From NCBI GenBank assembly GCA_903813345.2, contig CAIIXF020000009.1, positions 24,714,740 through 24,778,739 of the forward strand: a DNA stretch of 64,000 bases, in the 5' to 3' direction. The stretch's first letter is position 1. Every line of letters starts with the position of its first letter. This DNA is from Owenia fusiformis. Its lineage: Eukaryota > Annelida > Polychaeta > Sabellida > Oweniidae. Below, piece by piece: positions 1-13,500 of the stretch. Under the pieces are notes generated by a model. It saw nothing but the letters and a program-made list of their open reading frames with translations. It ran no database searches and was not told the DNA's origin. The position numbers were made by a program, and so were the translations under genes.

Positions 1-570
1 TATAGTGCATTACTTCTGGGACAACCCTCGTATGTGTTATGTAACTCACAAGTACATCCTATACCCTAGGACCCAACACCCTGCACCATTCATCTATTCT
101 CCACCTTGCAGTTCAATGGTCCTCCACTATATATGTGTTATATAATTCATCCGCACATCCTATACCCAAATGACATAAATATATGTAACTCACCTGCACA
201 TCCTATACCCCACGACACAACTCCCTGCACCATCCATCTATCCTCCACCATGCGGTTCAATGGTCCTCCACTATTTATGTGTTATATAATTCATCCGCAC
301 ATCCTATACCCAAATGACATAAATGTATGTAACTCACCTGCACATCCTATACCCCAGGACACAACTCCCTGCACCATTCATATATCCTCCACCATGCTGT
401 TCAATGGTCCTCCACTATATATGTGTTATATAAGTCGTCCGCACATCATATACCCACATGACATAAATGTATGTAACTCACCTGCACATCCTATACCCCA
501 CGACACAACTCCCTGCACCATCCATCTGTTCTCCACCATACAGTTTAATGGTCCTCCACTATCTCCCTAA
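1..570. repeat. 144-bp tandem minisatellite, about four copies, cut by the window edge
   Basis: The same phrase, GTTCAATGGTCCTCCACTAT or a near copy, recurs at about 111, 255, 399 and 543, giving a regular 144-bp period. Each unit also carries two related sub-blocks with CACATCCTATACCC. Because 144 is divisible by three and one frame lacks stops, positions 106-570 read as a 154-codon frame with 48-residue repeats. The composition is simple and rich in Pro, His and Ile, and no family is recognisable, so I treat it as satellite DNA and not a gene. The array starts before base 1. Confidence 0.9.
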
Positions 571-1413
571 ATATAACAATGGGCAAGCTATGTCTTCTAT
601 ATTTTGCCAGTATAACTGGATTGCTTTTAAAGACATTATCAATTTCACAATGCATATCGTATCTAACAACTTTTATAAAATAATTTTTTGTAAATAATGA
701 TTAATTGACTTGCATTTATTGGCAGTCACGGCACTTTCTTAACTTATGAGATAAACTGTTTTTAGCGCAATGGCCATTAAAAGGCAAAAACCGTAAAATA
801 TCAGTGCTGAGTAAGTCATGCATGACAAAAATAGATAATGAATAAATTACACTCTCGGAAATATCAATAAAAGGCTCACAATTTAATTTGCTATTCTTGA
901 AATTAGAACATGAGACCAGACAAATATATTAGTTATATACTTTTAAACTTCTAAACTTCCAAATTCTTGTTTATCATTGACAAATATTTCGAAAATTAAT
1001 CACGATTCCGATTTACCAATCGACGTACATGTTCGTGCGCCCCCCCCCCCCCGGGGAAAATTCCCTGGAACGCCCCTGTAATACTTGTTATCTATCATTC
1101 TGTTTTTCAACGGGCGTTTCTACTCCAACATGTGAACATGACTGACATGGATATATTTAATTTCTTGAAACGTGCTAGAGTACTACGGTGCAATGTTTAA
1201 ACATACAAAAATGGTATCAAATATTTCAGATTAGGCACATGCCACCTGGTCACATCCAAATGACAATCAGTGAGTTTTAGAATGACAATTTTTAATTTTT
1301 TGTTAAAAAAGCGTTCGTGCTTGAGTGTTGCTGATTTTTCAAAGGTTTCATTTGCCGACGTTTCACAACGTCATCTCACTTTAAGTCAGGGCAAAAATCT
1401 AATCAGTTCATAC

Positions 1414-1559
1414 CTTACAAGAGTCCCTTCCACCTTGGGCATACCCTGCACACATCATGGAGTTTGTAATATCACCATTGAAGTAGTCTGTACCATTACA
1501 TACTTTCTGGTCTATCACTGGAACAGCAACTTGTTTCATTTTTCCAATGCAGCATGTTC
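1414..1559 (-). CDS. Serine protease exon before the catalytic Ser
   Basis: The translation ends in [15 protein letters not shown], the segment directly before GDSGG in trypsins. The Asp in RDSC is the S1-pocket residue. The acceptor is TTATCCAG and the donor is AAG/GTATGA. The exon enters in phase 1 and leaves in phase 0. Confidence 0.88.
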
Positions 1560-4500
1560 CTGGATAATAGAAGATATACAGGATGATCCAGAAGTAACGT
1601 TAATTTTACAATTTCAATGAGTTGTCACTAACAACAATTATATTACTAATTCAATTTTATCAAGCGCCTCCCTACACCCCTACACTCAATAAAGGTAGTC
1701 GATCGGAACTTAATTGTGTGATCTGAATTTCAAGGGTGGTTCATCTCATTGTAGATTAACCATCACGACCTGTCGCAAATACACGCAAATTACCTTGTGT
1801 TTCCCCCATCCCCGTTGCATAGCACATACGTCCAGCAGCTACGTCCGTTTCTGGAAGGCATGCGAAACTAACCCTATCTCCTTGCTGAACAACTTCTGTA
1901 AGTTTAACGAGCGCTATATCACTATCACTGGATAGATCATTGTAGTCCGGGTGGTTGATGATCCTCTCAAAACGATATTTCTGCTCCGTTGAATCAATGG
2001 AAAAACGATTGTGTTTTCCAGTCCGGGCGTCAAGTCGATCTAATGCACGTACTCTACAGAAAATAAAGAATCTGGAATGACTTTTAGAAACATTTCTGCT
2101 GTAACGGGTACATTGATTTTAGCACTTGATAGGCTAACCCTACTATCACACCAAACTAGTTCTCACTACGTTCTCGAAAACGGGCTTCAACTGTGTACGA
2201 ACGGACTGGACCTATTTACAAACTTCATCGAACGTACTCGAACGGATAGGTCCTTTAGAACTTAGACAATGCTCAAAATGTTCTCGTGCTCGTCACGTTC
2301 TACAATTAGAACGAGTGAGAACGTACTAACGACGAGCTGGACGTACTACGAACGGAACCGTCGCACTTCAATCCTACTAGGGACGTTTTAACAACGAGTT
2401 GAACTGTCTGAGGACGTGTTGAGAACGAGGTAGAACTAATTGCAAACGGGTTTAAACTGATTAAGAACGTATTTAACACTGCTTGTGAACGAGTTAGCAA
2501 AAATATAGCTATCACACCAAACAAGTTGCCACTGCGTTCTTCAAAACTGGTTTCAAACTGTGTGCGAACGGAATGAACGTAGCTGCAACTTTCTAAGGTC
2601 TATTTACGAACTTTATGAACGTTCTCAGACGGGAATGTGATTTTAGATTTTTGAATCGATTCAAAATTCGATGGCGACCATACCGTCCTGTAATCAGGTC
2701 ATGTTGACCTTCTAGACTAAGGGACGCGTTCTACGACGTTGCACACCGACGTGGTGCGACCTGAATGAACTGCGAACGAGATGGACGTATTGAAGACTGT
2801 TTAAGAACGAAGAAGCTAATTATTTCAGAAATATTTCCCGACCACAGCCAGAATGAGCCCGTTTTATGACGTTTTCGTAGGTCTGGCAAGAACGGGTAAG
2901 AACTAGTTTGGTGTGATAGGGGGGTTAGGGATGTCGAAGTTGTTTAAGGTTGGCAACGATCGAACTCACATGTTTTCATTTGGCACTATTTAGGTGAATC
3001 CAAGCTTTGACATAAATGTTTGAGAAATAGTATTGAAACCACCCAAAGTTTTCTCCTGATGACCATATCGTGAAATATTGTGTTTTATGAATTATGATGT
3101 CGGCTTTGCGGATAGATGTCGACCCTCTGATACGCTTATGGACTTCGAGACTGTATTTTGTCTGTCCCACATCATTTAAGACTGAATGCCTTATCTTGTA
3201 TGAATACTAGAATCTACAACTACTATTGATGCTATGAGTATTGGTTAATCAATTCATTTATTCCACTAGGAACTTGAATGGTGAGGGGAGGTGGCATTAG
3301 ACGTTGTTTCCTTTCACGTTAGATTCTAGTTTGGAATTGAAAGTGTTTTTTTCTTGCCCGGTTCTGTAACAATTTTTGGTTCTCAATTGCCTTATGACAT
3401 GATGCTATATTTGTGTTTTAAGGGACAAGCAATACTTACGAGTCAAAGCAGTGTGCAGCCGTCAAAAGCCACTGTGGATGGATCAACGTGGCCCCACAGA
3501 TGTGTGAATTGTCGAGATGTATAGACACCACCCATGGCCAGCTTCCGGGTTTCGCTTCAACGCCACCCACTATGCGATTTTGTGCAAGATTTTGTTGAAT
3601 TGCCGGCGTTCCGCATTTATGATCCGGAAACTGTGTGGTGGATGCTGGGTGACGTGTGCTATATGTAATTTGAGTTGTCGTAGGAGGTATCGTTGTAGAT
3701 GGTCGTTCAACTGTAAAATAAAAGCAATCACACATATTTAGTACTTTAGGTGAAATAACAAGAACGACCAAAAGTAATATTATTGCCTGAAAATGAATGA
3801 TAAATAACACGGGGACAATGTTCATATTACCTACTAACACTGTACAATTTAAAAAGTATGTCGAAGTAATCATTCAAAAAGAGTACATGCGTACTAGAGG
3901 TTAGTTGCTTAAGTAGAACCCTTTCATTTCACGGTGTTACTGTAGCATATGTAAGTCCATGCAGTATGTTCAAAATGCATCGAGTTTAATCGTATGCACA
4001 GTTAGTATTTAATAAGAATGCATTATGAGTTCTTAAACGTGCCGAAACATAGCAACTGACACAAGCATTGTATTGCGAATCTGAAAACTGAAGCCTGGAT
4101 AAAAAAAGAAACATGCATTAGTACTACAGATAACACTAGGTTTTACTTCGTTCTGAATGGGCAGAAAAGTTAAACTATGTCTGAATTTTTTATTACATGA
4201 CATACAAGTTAGAAAGTTGGAAAACTTGCTTTGGTTAATCTTTAACATAGTGATTATGTGCCAGATACGACAGACATCATTAAAGGGACATTGTTTGCAG
4301 CCCAATTTTTCTTGATCTGCTAGCTATAACCATTTTTATACTATTCATTTTCAGCAAAAAATGGGCAAATGTTTTAATATGGTCAAAATTGATTACTTAA
4401 AAATGCATTTTGCTTTTTTCATGTGGGCTGCAATCTTTAAAGACTTCACACAGGAAGTGATGGCATCAGCTCCTGAGACTACATAGTACGTTAGGCAAGA

Positions 4501-7500
4501 AGCACAAAACCATTTGAATATTATTTTTCATTTATGTCTGTGATACAACTCTATAGATATTCTCTTCCTTTATTCTGTCTAGAGTGGATTTTGTCTACAT
4601 CTTGTCCCACACAGTTATGGTGGGCAAGTTTATAAAAGTTAATAGTTGATGACATAATTTCTCGTATGAAATTTCAAAAGACGGTAGCCTATTGGTATTG
4701 GTGAGCAATGTATTTTTAGATTATCAATTTTGACCAAATCAAAACGTTTTCTTATGTTTTGCTAAGTATTGATAGCATAATAATGGATATAATTATCATA
4801 ATAATAGAAAATGGGATTCCAAGGTATATCCCTTTAAATAATCATCCAGCTAGTTCAGAAAATTCTGGAAGATAATCCCATGGTAATACCAATTTTTGGT
4901 ATTCTAGAATTCTAAGTTGAACTCAACAATGGCTCTACATTATTTATTCATTAATGAGATAATAACCATCAGTAACAACTAACTTGTTGATCTGTGGAAA
5001 TAGTTTGCGTAATTATTTAGCTATCTTCACGTGTATGTCAGGCATACATTGGGTACATTGAGGTCACCCTCCTTGAATTATGAGTCCAAAGACTCATCAA
5101 ATAATTAAGTTTTATTTGTTTATGTCGTTTCTTATCTATCAGTATAATAAACCATCGAATCATATTTATTTGGGTCGTTCAAAATAGTATGAACAAACAA
5201 GTCAAACTAACTAAATGTGTCAATATTTAGGACCTGTCCCTATTATCTCACCTTTTTAAGTATCACTAATATTTGTCTTTCACTATCTACGATGAACACA
5301 CTGGTCCATATGATAGAAGACAAGTGATATATTGAGGAAGATAACGCTACATATGGCCAATTTAATCTACTCCAACTGTCATCTTTAATTAATAATATAG
5401 TAATGTTCCAAGGCAACAATTACATAACATAATAATATTTCACATCTTGGTATCTGCAATGTCACAACACGTCCCAAAAGATTCTCTGTATTTATTGGCA
5501 GACTAGAACCAGATAAATCAACCGAATATGTGTGTACAAGTGATGAAGTGAAAGGACTGTTGCGGATTCACAGCATACAAGACAAAGAAAATATTTAAGA
5601 GTACACCATTAATAGAGAAAACAAATCCAAACTATCCCAAAACCATGATCTAACGTGAAAAGTAAGGGTATTTCGATTTCTAGTTTAAGGTTGTATCTGG
5701 GGTATAAGTGATTTATTTGGTTAACTCAACATTTGAGATTTTACATCAATTTGCAAGAATGTTCAAAACGATTAAGATGTTGTACAGGATTTCAAGAAAA
5801 GACATTAACTTTGTTTAAATTACGTTAAAAGCATAGCGTCACGTTTGAATGAATAACAAATATTTTTAAGTCATTAGATTAAACAATATTCTAACCTTTC
5901 CATCAGGCCTCCAACCGTTCTTAATCAGAGTTTCTGGGATTTCTGGTATTTTATGTGTTTTATTAAGTATAATATCATAGATGTAACAGTTGAACAAAAA
6001 ACAGTAGGCTGAACGAACAATTCCAAAATAAAGTAACTTACACTTGGTGAAATCAATAAAATAATATATATAAAGATGTTTTATTTTCGGATATTTGTGT
6101 AAAAAGATGCGTAATAATACAGTATTTCCATTCAGTATTGTAATTATTATATTATATTATGAAGGAAAAAAATATAATCAGCATAATATACTATATTATA
6201 TAGAGATTAATATAATATAATTAGAAATAAGTGAGATCCAAATATATTATTTGTACATATAAACATTTACCAAATCCGATTATCTCAATAAGAAAATGTA
6301 GCAGGATGTTTTATTCCCAGTATAATATTAATTTTTTAGAATTATTTGCGCCAATTTATATTTATTCTGTCTTTCTAAAATATTATTTGGTCATATTTAT
6401 CAATCCAAACTGATGATTGCAGTTTATATAGAATTTTTTCCATTCTAAAAAATATTATTTTCTAGTATTTTCCAATCTAAGCAGAATATATCAAATTATA
6501 TTGTATTATTTGGGTTCTTAAAAATATTATACTCGATTATTCTCGTCCAACTTGATGTACAATCCATCTGGTTAATTACTTAACCAAACAAAACAAAGAA
6601 TGCACAGCATGGCATGGTTAATAGGATCAACCGTTCTACTGGCCTTCTCATCTCTATTACTTACACATGTCACACTTATTTTATTTTGATTGTTATATTT
6701 CTATTTGAAAAATATTTACAAATAAATGTTTAGAAGAAAGAAAATTTACTTGATTGAAATTAATGTTAACAATGGAGTAAAAGTGTGAAAAAGTCATCAA
6801 TTAAAAATCAAAAAATTAACTTTCCAATGAGTTAATCGATTCAATCCAAATTTTAACACAATGTTAATCATAGAAAGATGGATTTATACAATAAAACAAA
6901 TATGAATAATTTAATTTGCAAATTATTTTTTTGTGGAAATTAGAACAATTGGCTCTAGATATTAATCCATTAACTCCAACAAACGGATTAACTCTCACAA
7001 ACAGATTAGTAATCAGTGAACAAAACTCATCTCATAGAAATTGAAAAAACTTAGGGATTAAAGTATTACTTATATTGCTCTGAATTCAATACATGAATGT
7101 GAATGATGAAAATCTGCATGATTTTGAAAGAATTGTTGACCAAGGGGAGGGGATCGTTATTCGTTAGGTACAGGCCTGTATTAAATGCGTAATGTTTTTA
7201 GCTTTTTAAACTTATTATGGCTGACAAACAATGGAGTGAAAATGTGAGGAAATTCATTGATTAAAAATCAACTTTCCGTTGAGTCAATCAATTTAATCCA
7301 AATTTTAACACAATGTAAATCATAACATTAGGGACATTATACAATCAAATAAATATGAAAAACTGAATTTTTGAATTATATTTTGTGAAACTTAGAACTG
7401 TTGGCTGTAGGAAATTAATCCATTGCCTCTAACAAACAGATTAGCATCAGTGTTAACGAAACTCATATTAAAGAAATTGAATAATTGGGGATTAAAGTTT

Positions 7501-10500
7501 TACTTATCATATTGCTCTGACATACATGTACCATATGCCAATATGTTATTTACATCAGTTTGTTCTACCATGCACCAATTTGCTCAAAGCATAATCATCG
7601 CTTTGTCAGATGAAACATTAAAAATAAATGTAAAATGTCCCCGCTTCTTTATTTTCATTATCAAACAACTAAACATATTGAATAATATGTATTTGGAAAT
7701 GGAAAACAAAGAAAGGTTAATAAAACCAGCTTTAATTAAAAGAAATGGTCCAATTATAGTAGAAACAAATGTATTCCATCATGGACTAATCTGTTGTTTA
7801 TATCCTTGGTTTACATGTATATCTCAGATATTATATGGATAACAAAAAACACACGAATTATGAAATGTGAGAGAATACAAGTTTTAATTTTGTTTTAGCA
7901 TGGACCACTTGTATCAGTTAATCTAATGCACGTTTCCTAATTTATTATCAGTGATTTGCCAGAAGAAATCGGAGCAATACATCCAATATATTACAGGCTC
8001 GTAATAAGTTTTAGCCCAGGGGATCAATTTTCAAAACAAACTAAGGGGTCACAATTGATAATTTTGGCCTAAAATCACTTAACAGTGCTCAGATTGGTAA
8101 AAAATGTAGGATTTTGAAAGAATTTTGGCAAGGTGGGAAGGGGATTTACTTGAACCCAACGACTCCCCCCCCCCTCCCTGGCCATGGACCAATACCAAAT
8201 TCATAATGTATTGATATATAGCAGTTTCGTGTCATAAATGTTTTGTGTTGTTTGTGAAGTGATTAAAGGTGTTTGTGTAAGAGGGGGCTTTAAGTGTTGT
8301 TTGTTGTAAACTTAGTTTGACAGAGAAACAATTGAGTTAAATTGTGAGGAAACCCAATGGGGTTAAAAATGTGAGGAAACCCATTGATTAAAAATTAACT
8401 TTCTGTTAAATGGATGAATTAAATCCAAATTTTAACACAATGTTAATCATAACATAAGGGACATTATACAATCAAATAAATATGAAAAACAATGGAATAA
8501 AAATCTTAGGAAAACCAATTAATTAAGAATTCAAAAATTAACTTTACAATGAATTAATTGATTGAATCAAAAATTTAACACAATGTTAATCATAACATTA
8601 GGGACATTATATAATCAAATATGTATGTAAAAACTTATTTTGCAAATTATTTTTGTGGAATTAAGAGCCATCAGCTGTAGAGATTAATCCATTAACCCTA
8701 ACAAATGGATTAATTATCAGTATGAATGAAACTCATTTCATAGGAATTGAATAATTAGGGATTAACGGCTTGAAAATAACAGCGTATAATCGGTTTTTGA
8801 TTGCAAATGCCAACATATTATTTGCTCCTGACAGGAATATTATTCTATATTATATGGTATTATATGTTGTTCTCTTTAAATAATACACGAATAATATTAT
8901 TAAATCAAAAATAATTCTTAAAAATACGTATTATATTTTTTTCCGCTATAATAAAAGAAATAACTGCCTATTATACAGGAAAAAATATTCTCTACGATTC
9001 TCTCTTAATGCAACTTATTTAGCAGTATATTAAACATTTTATTCTATATTATTTTAACTATTTTACCAAGTGTTATTAATTCATATGATTCTTAAATCTT
9101 GAAATTCCATAAACACACCCATGTATGAAATGGGAAACTATGGTAATTTCAAGGTGAAAATAATAATAACGTATTTATAAAAAAAATTGGATTTCCCTAA
9201 TATTAGAATTTGTTTATTTGAACCTCGAGCCGAAAGTACTTTCAATAGAAGCAAGAAAACATGTTGTGTTTACAAAAACAATGTACCCTCTGGTCCAAAA
9301 AAATCTGTGCGTCGTAATGAGTTGGTCATAACTTTTGATAATGGAAACCATACAATTCCATCTCTCAGTGTTTGATGCCTTATATGTACCATGGATATGT
9401 GTAAAATTTGGATAAAATATATGGAACATTGAAACAACTAGAAATCAGTAACCAGAGTGACCCAACAAATCACTGCTGCGACTTTTGGAACTTTTCCTCA
9501 TTTTTGCTAATCCAGTGGATTATTTTCTCATCTTACTTAGTACACCAAACATCAATTAAACTTGCTAATTCAAATTATTGTTACAAGTATAAGGTATCAT
9601 TTGATGCCAGAAATGACAAGGAGTAGTATTTTCGCTCGTATTGTTTCAATCAGAGTATTTTCAAGCAGAGAACCATTTACCACTAAGTATCAGCCAAGGA
9701 CATCCACATCGCTTACGTTTTAGCAATCTATATTACGAGATGTAGCTTTGGCATTAAGAATTGCTGGCATACTATAGCTAGTATCCATACTAATTTCATT
9801 CACCTTATGAAACTGAATGCTTGAACACCTTATTTATATCTCCATACTTCAATACCACTTCAAGTTTTTTGTCATTCAAAATGCTACAAGACATTTCTGC
9901 TTCACACTGTACACATCTGTATAAGGTCATTTAACCTATTTCTAGTTGTGAACTATCAGTTTAGGCCTATATTGGACAATTGGCATTGCAAAACTTCATG
10001 TCTACAGAATGAGCAATGATGTAAAAAAAACTGGAGGTTAAAATGGTGCAAGTTGTGGGTGGAAGTTGCCATAGTTACAGTTAAATAGTACAGCTATTGT
10101 TATGGAAGCTCTGATGGTGCATTTTTGGAAATATATAAGATGGGTGGCTTTTAATAACTTTAGCCATTGAATTAGCAAAAACGATGGAAAAGTTCCCAAA
10201 AAATCGCAGCAGTGATTTGTGGGGTCACTATAATTACTGATCTCTAATTTTTTCAATATTCCATATATTTTATCCAAACTTTACACATATCTTTGGTGCA
10301 TATAAGTGCATATCAGACCCTGCAAGTATGAAACTGTATGGTTTCCATTATCAAAAGTAATGAGCATTTCTTGGCGACGCATAGATTTTTTGGACCAGAG
10401 GGTATGTTTATTCACCACAGAAAATATTAAGAGATTCAGTAAATATTGATACCATAATATTTTCGCTTCATGTAAGGTTAATTATTTAATGTAAAAAACA

Positions 10501-13500
10501 TTAATCCGGCCTATTTAGGGAATATGTCTCTCCAGTTTGGGACAATTGCCAAAATTGAAAAGACTAACTAGAAGAACTATAACTGAAAGCTGCAAGGATC
10601 TGGAAGGAACAAAAAAAGGAAAAAGCCATGGATTGATATACAAAGAAACAGGTTGAGTAATAATCAAAGAGCGACGAACAGCACGAAATACACTTATAAT
10701 ACACTTAAACTCATAACAATTAAAGATAACAGATTCACTGAGCAATGTAACCGAGATAACCAAGAGAAGGTCTGATCATGAATTTTAACTAGTTAAAAAC
10801 CTAGTATTAATGCCAGTTTGTAGCAGCCTAAAGAAAGCTATACCAGCCACCTTGAAAGCGTGGAATGACATTGACGCAACAATAAAAAAAACACATAAAA
10901 ATACAGGCCTACAGATAAGACAAGGATGCGGTGACTTAAACCAATAAGATCAATATCTCAACCATTATGTATGTCAAAGATAGCTCCAGATGTGAATGTG
11001 GAAACCAAATAGAAATGCTAAACGCTACTTCAAATACCAAAGGCAAAACACAATTCTACCAAGGATAACAGTAGCAGACATCGTCCATGAGAATGCTAGC
11101 AAAACAGATGACGAAAATAAAGCCATCCTCACTGCTGTATACAATTCCACGAGAGCTTCAACGAGGATTTCAAACAAATACAGTTATTTCTTTCGCTCTT
11201 TCACTTCATCTAAGCTTCCCATCCTGCACAAAAGGATAAAATTGTAAAGTGAATTTTCATTTCGACCCACTTCCCAGGTTAGTAATTTCTAGCAATTTCT
11301 CGGCGATAAAAAGTGCTAGAACAGTGTAGTTTGCATCAATTGAGAGGGTTTTGATGTATATCCAATGCTTATAACAGGAAAATTAGTTCCTACCACTCTC
11401 GGCAAATGATAAGCAAAGAAGTGCGAAACAATGTTTACATTGAAAAGTGGGCGTCTCCAACAATGTAATCCAATTGGACGGAAAGAATGGCCGACGGACC
11501 AGTTTTAACGTTATCCCAGAGTGGATAATCACGAGTTCATCTCTAAACTATGGGGTTTTCCCTCATCTTTGTTTGTATCAAAGAAAGTTGTGACTACCAT
11601 AAAGTTACCTGCCAACTACTATTCCAGTTTTAGCAAAAATGGTCAATCATTGACACAACTGCCACGAGAGATTGTCATATGCTCCTTATATAAAACGTCA
11701 ACAAAAGCATTCCACTACATTTCCCGATTTAACAAAAACGTATAATAGCACACATAAAAATGGCCGACATTTGTCAAAATGGCCGCCTTCTAGTAAAAGT
11801 GTCATTAGACGGTGTCCATGCTTATAAGTATTCACATATCAAATATATGAACAAAATCGTTCTCCTTTATGTGTTACAGCAAAAAATCCGCAAATAGCGT
11901 GTAATGACCACCATTTTTCAAGATGTCTGTCAATTTTGCTTTTTAGAAAAGATTTTCAATATCTAAATCAATATAATTTTTGCATCTAAAATATTGCAGT
12001 TTCATATGTTGTACCTAAAATACTGTAGAATTGACGGCCATTTTCAAAATTGGCTTTCGAGCAGAACAGTATTTGAATTATTGCCCCTGCATTAAGTGCA
12101 AATTTATGAATAAAAACAATTTTCAGAATATAACAGGACAAAATGTATTGAGTTATCTTTATTGTAAGTATATTGTATATATTATGTATGTAATTATATA
12201 TACAAGATATAGTATGTACTTACTATTAATTAAAGCCTTTATTTGAAGTTTAAACCACTGACTGTGTTTTAATTTCTACATGTGGTTTTTGAAGGACTTT
12301 TTGTTCGAAAAATCGTGAATTTATTCAAAACTAAATTAATGTTACAGGTCACACATATATTTTAATAATTCACACGAATGCATATCACTCATCCTCATAT
12401 GTCAAATTTAAAAAGAGATTAGTTGATAAATAAACGAGAAATGAAATCATCCATGCATGAAAGTGTTTCAAAAAATGTTTGCACCCTTAGTGATGCCACG
12501 ATGATGTTACTTAATTTGTGTTTTGCACTGTATAATGAAATATTTGATGATTAGGAAATTTCAACCCTTATTTGAAAAATAACAGGAATTTGAATATTTG
12601 AGTAATAAAAAGTTGACAACTGTTCAACTATTTTTTAACATCTTCAAAATAACTAATACAATAAATAGTAAATAATGATAAAAACATATTTTCAAACTTT
12701 GCATAGGGCCTTTAAATATATAAGGGTTATGTACTGGGAGGTTTTGGATACAGGTTTTATCCCAAGGGAAAGTATGTGTATATCCCGAGGGACCGCCTAC
12801 TGATGTTCTAGGTACGTCATATACCTTATAAAGTTCCAAAATTCAAAAATATACTTAAGATACGCATTTTCTTGGTATTATAAAGTGTTTTTTTTAAGTT
12901 TCTGAGATTTTCAAACTCATATAACTCATATTTTGAAAAATAAAATTTGAAAAAAAAAATTGAAAAAATGTGAAAAAAATGTTGAAAAGAATGTGAAAAA
13001 AATTTTGGGAAAAAATGTGAAAATTTTGAAAAAAATTCAAAAAAAAATTTGAAAAAAATGTGAAAAAAAATTTCAGGAGCGGGACCGGGATGGATACAGC
13101 GTGTATCCATCCCGCCCCGGGCCTTGGCTAGATACACTATATATTCCCGCTCGTTATGTACCTAGAACCTCAGTAGGTATGAAATACATAATGTGACGAC
13201 AACTAACTCTGAAATAATATAATTTTGAGTCACGGCACTTTTGGAAGTTCTATCACGAAGAGCATAACGTTTATTGTAGACAAAATTCAGCATGCTGATA
13301 TCATTTAGCCCAATTTCAATAAAACAGAGAAACGAGTAAAATTTACAAAATGAAACGAGAGGGGAAGAATTTCAAAGTAAAATATGAGACAAAGAATTGA
13401 TGAATGAGATGGAAACGAATTCAAACGTCTTGAATCGGAGGATAAACATAAATCCGAGGAAATGCATCTTATGCTACAGAGTGTGTTCATCGGTAATATA

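Noticed and set aside
7423-7842. 139-codon frame
   Set aside because: It begins within a dispersed repeat copy, has no domain and is AT-rich like its surroundings.
12826-13137. 103-codon Phe-rich frame on the minus strand
   Set aside because: It is the translation of a GAAAAAATGTG-type low-complexity array inside a small inverted-repeat element.
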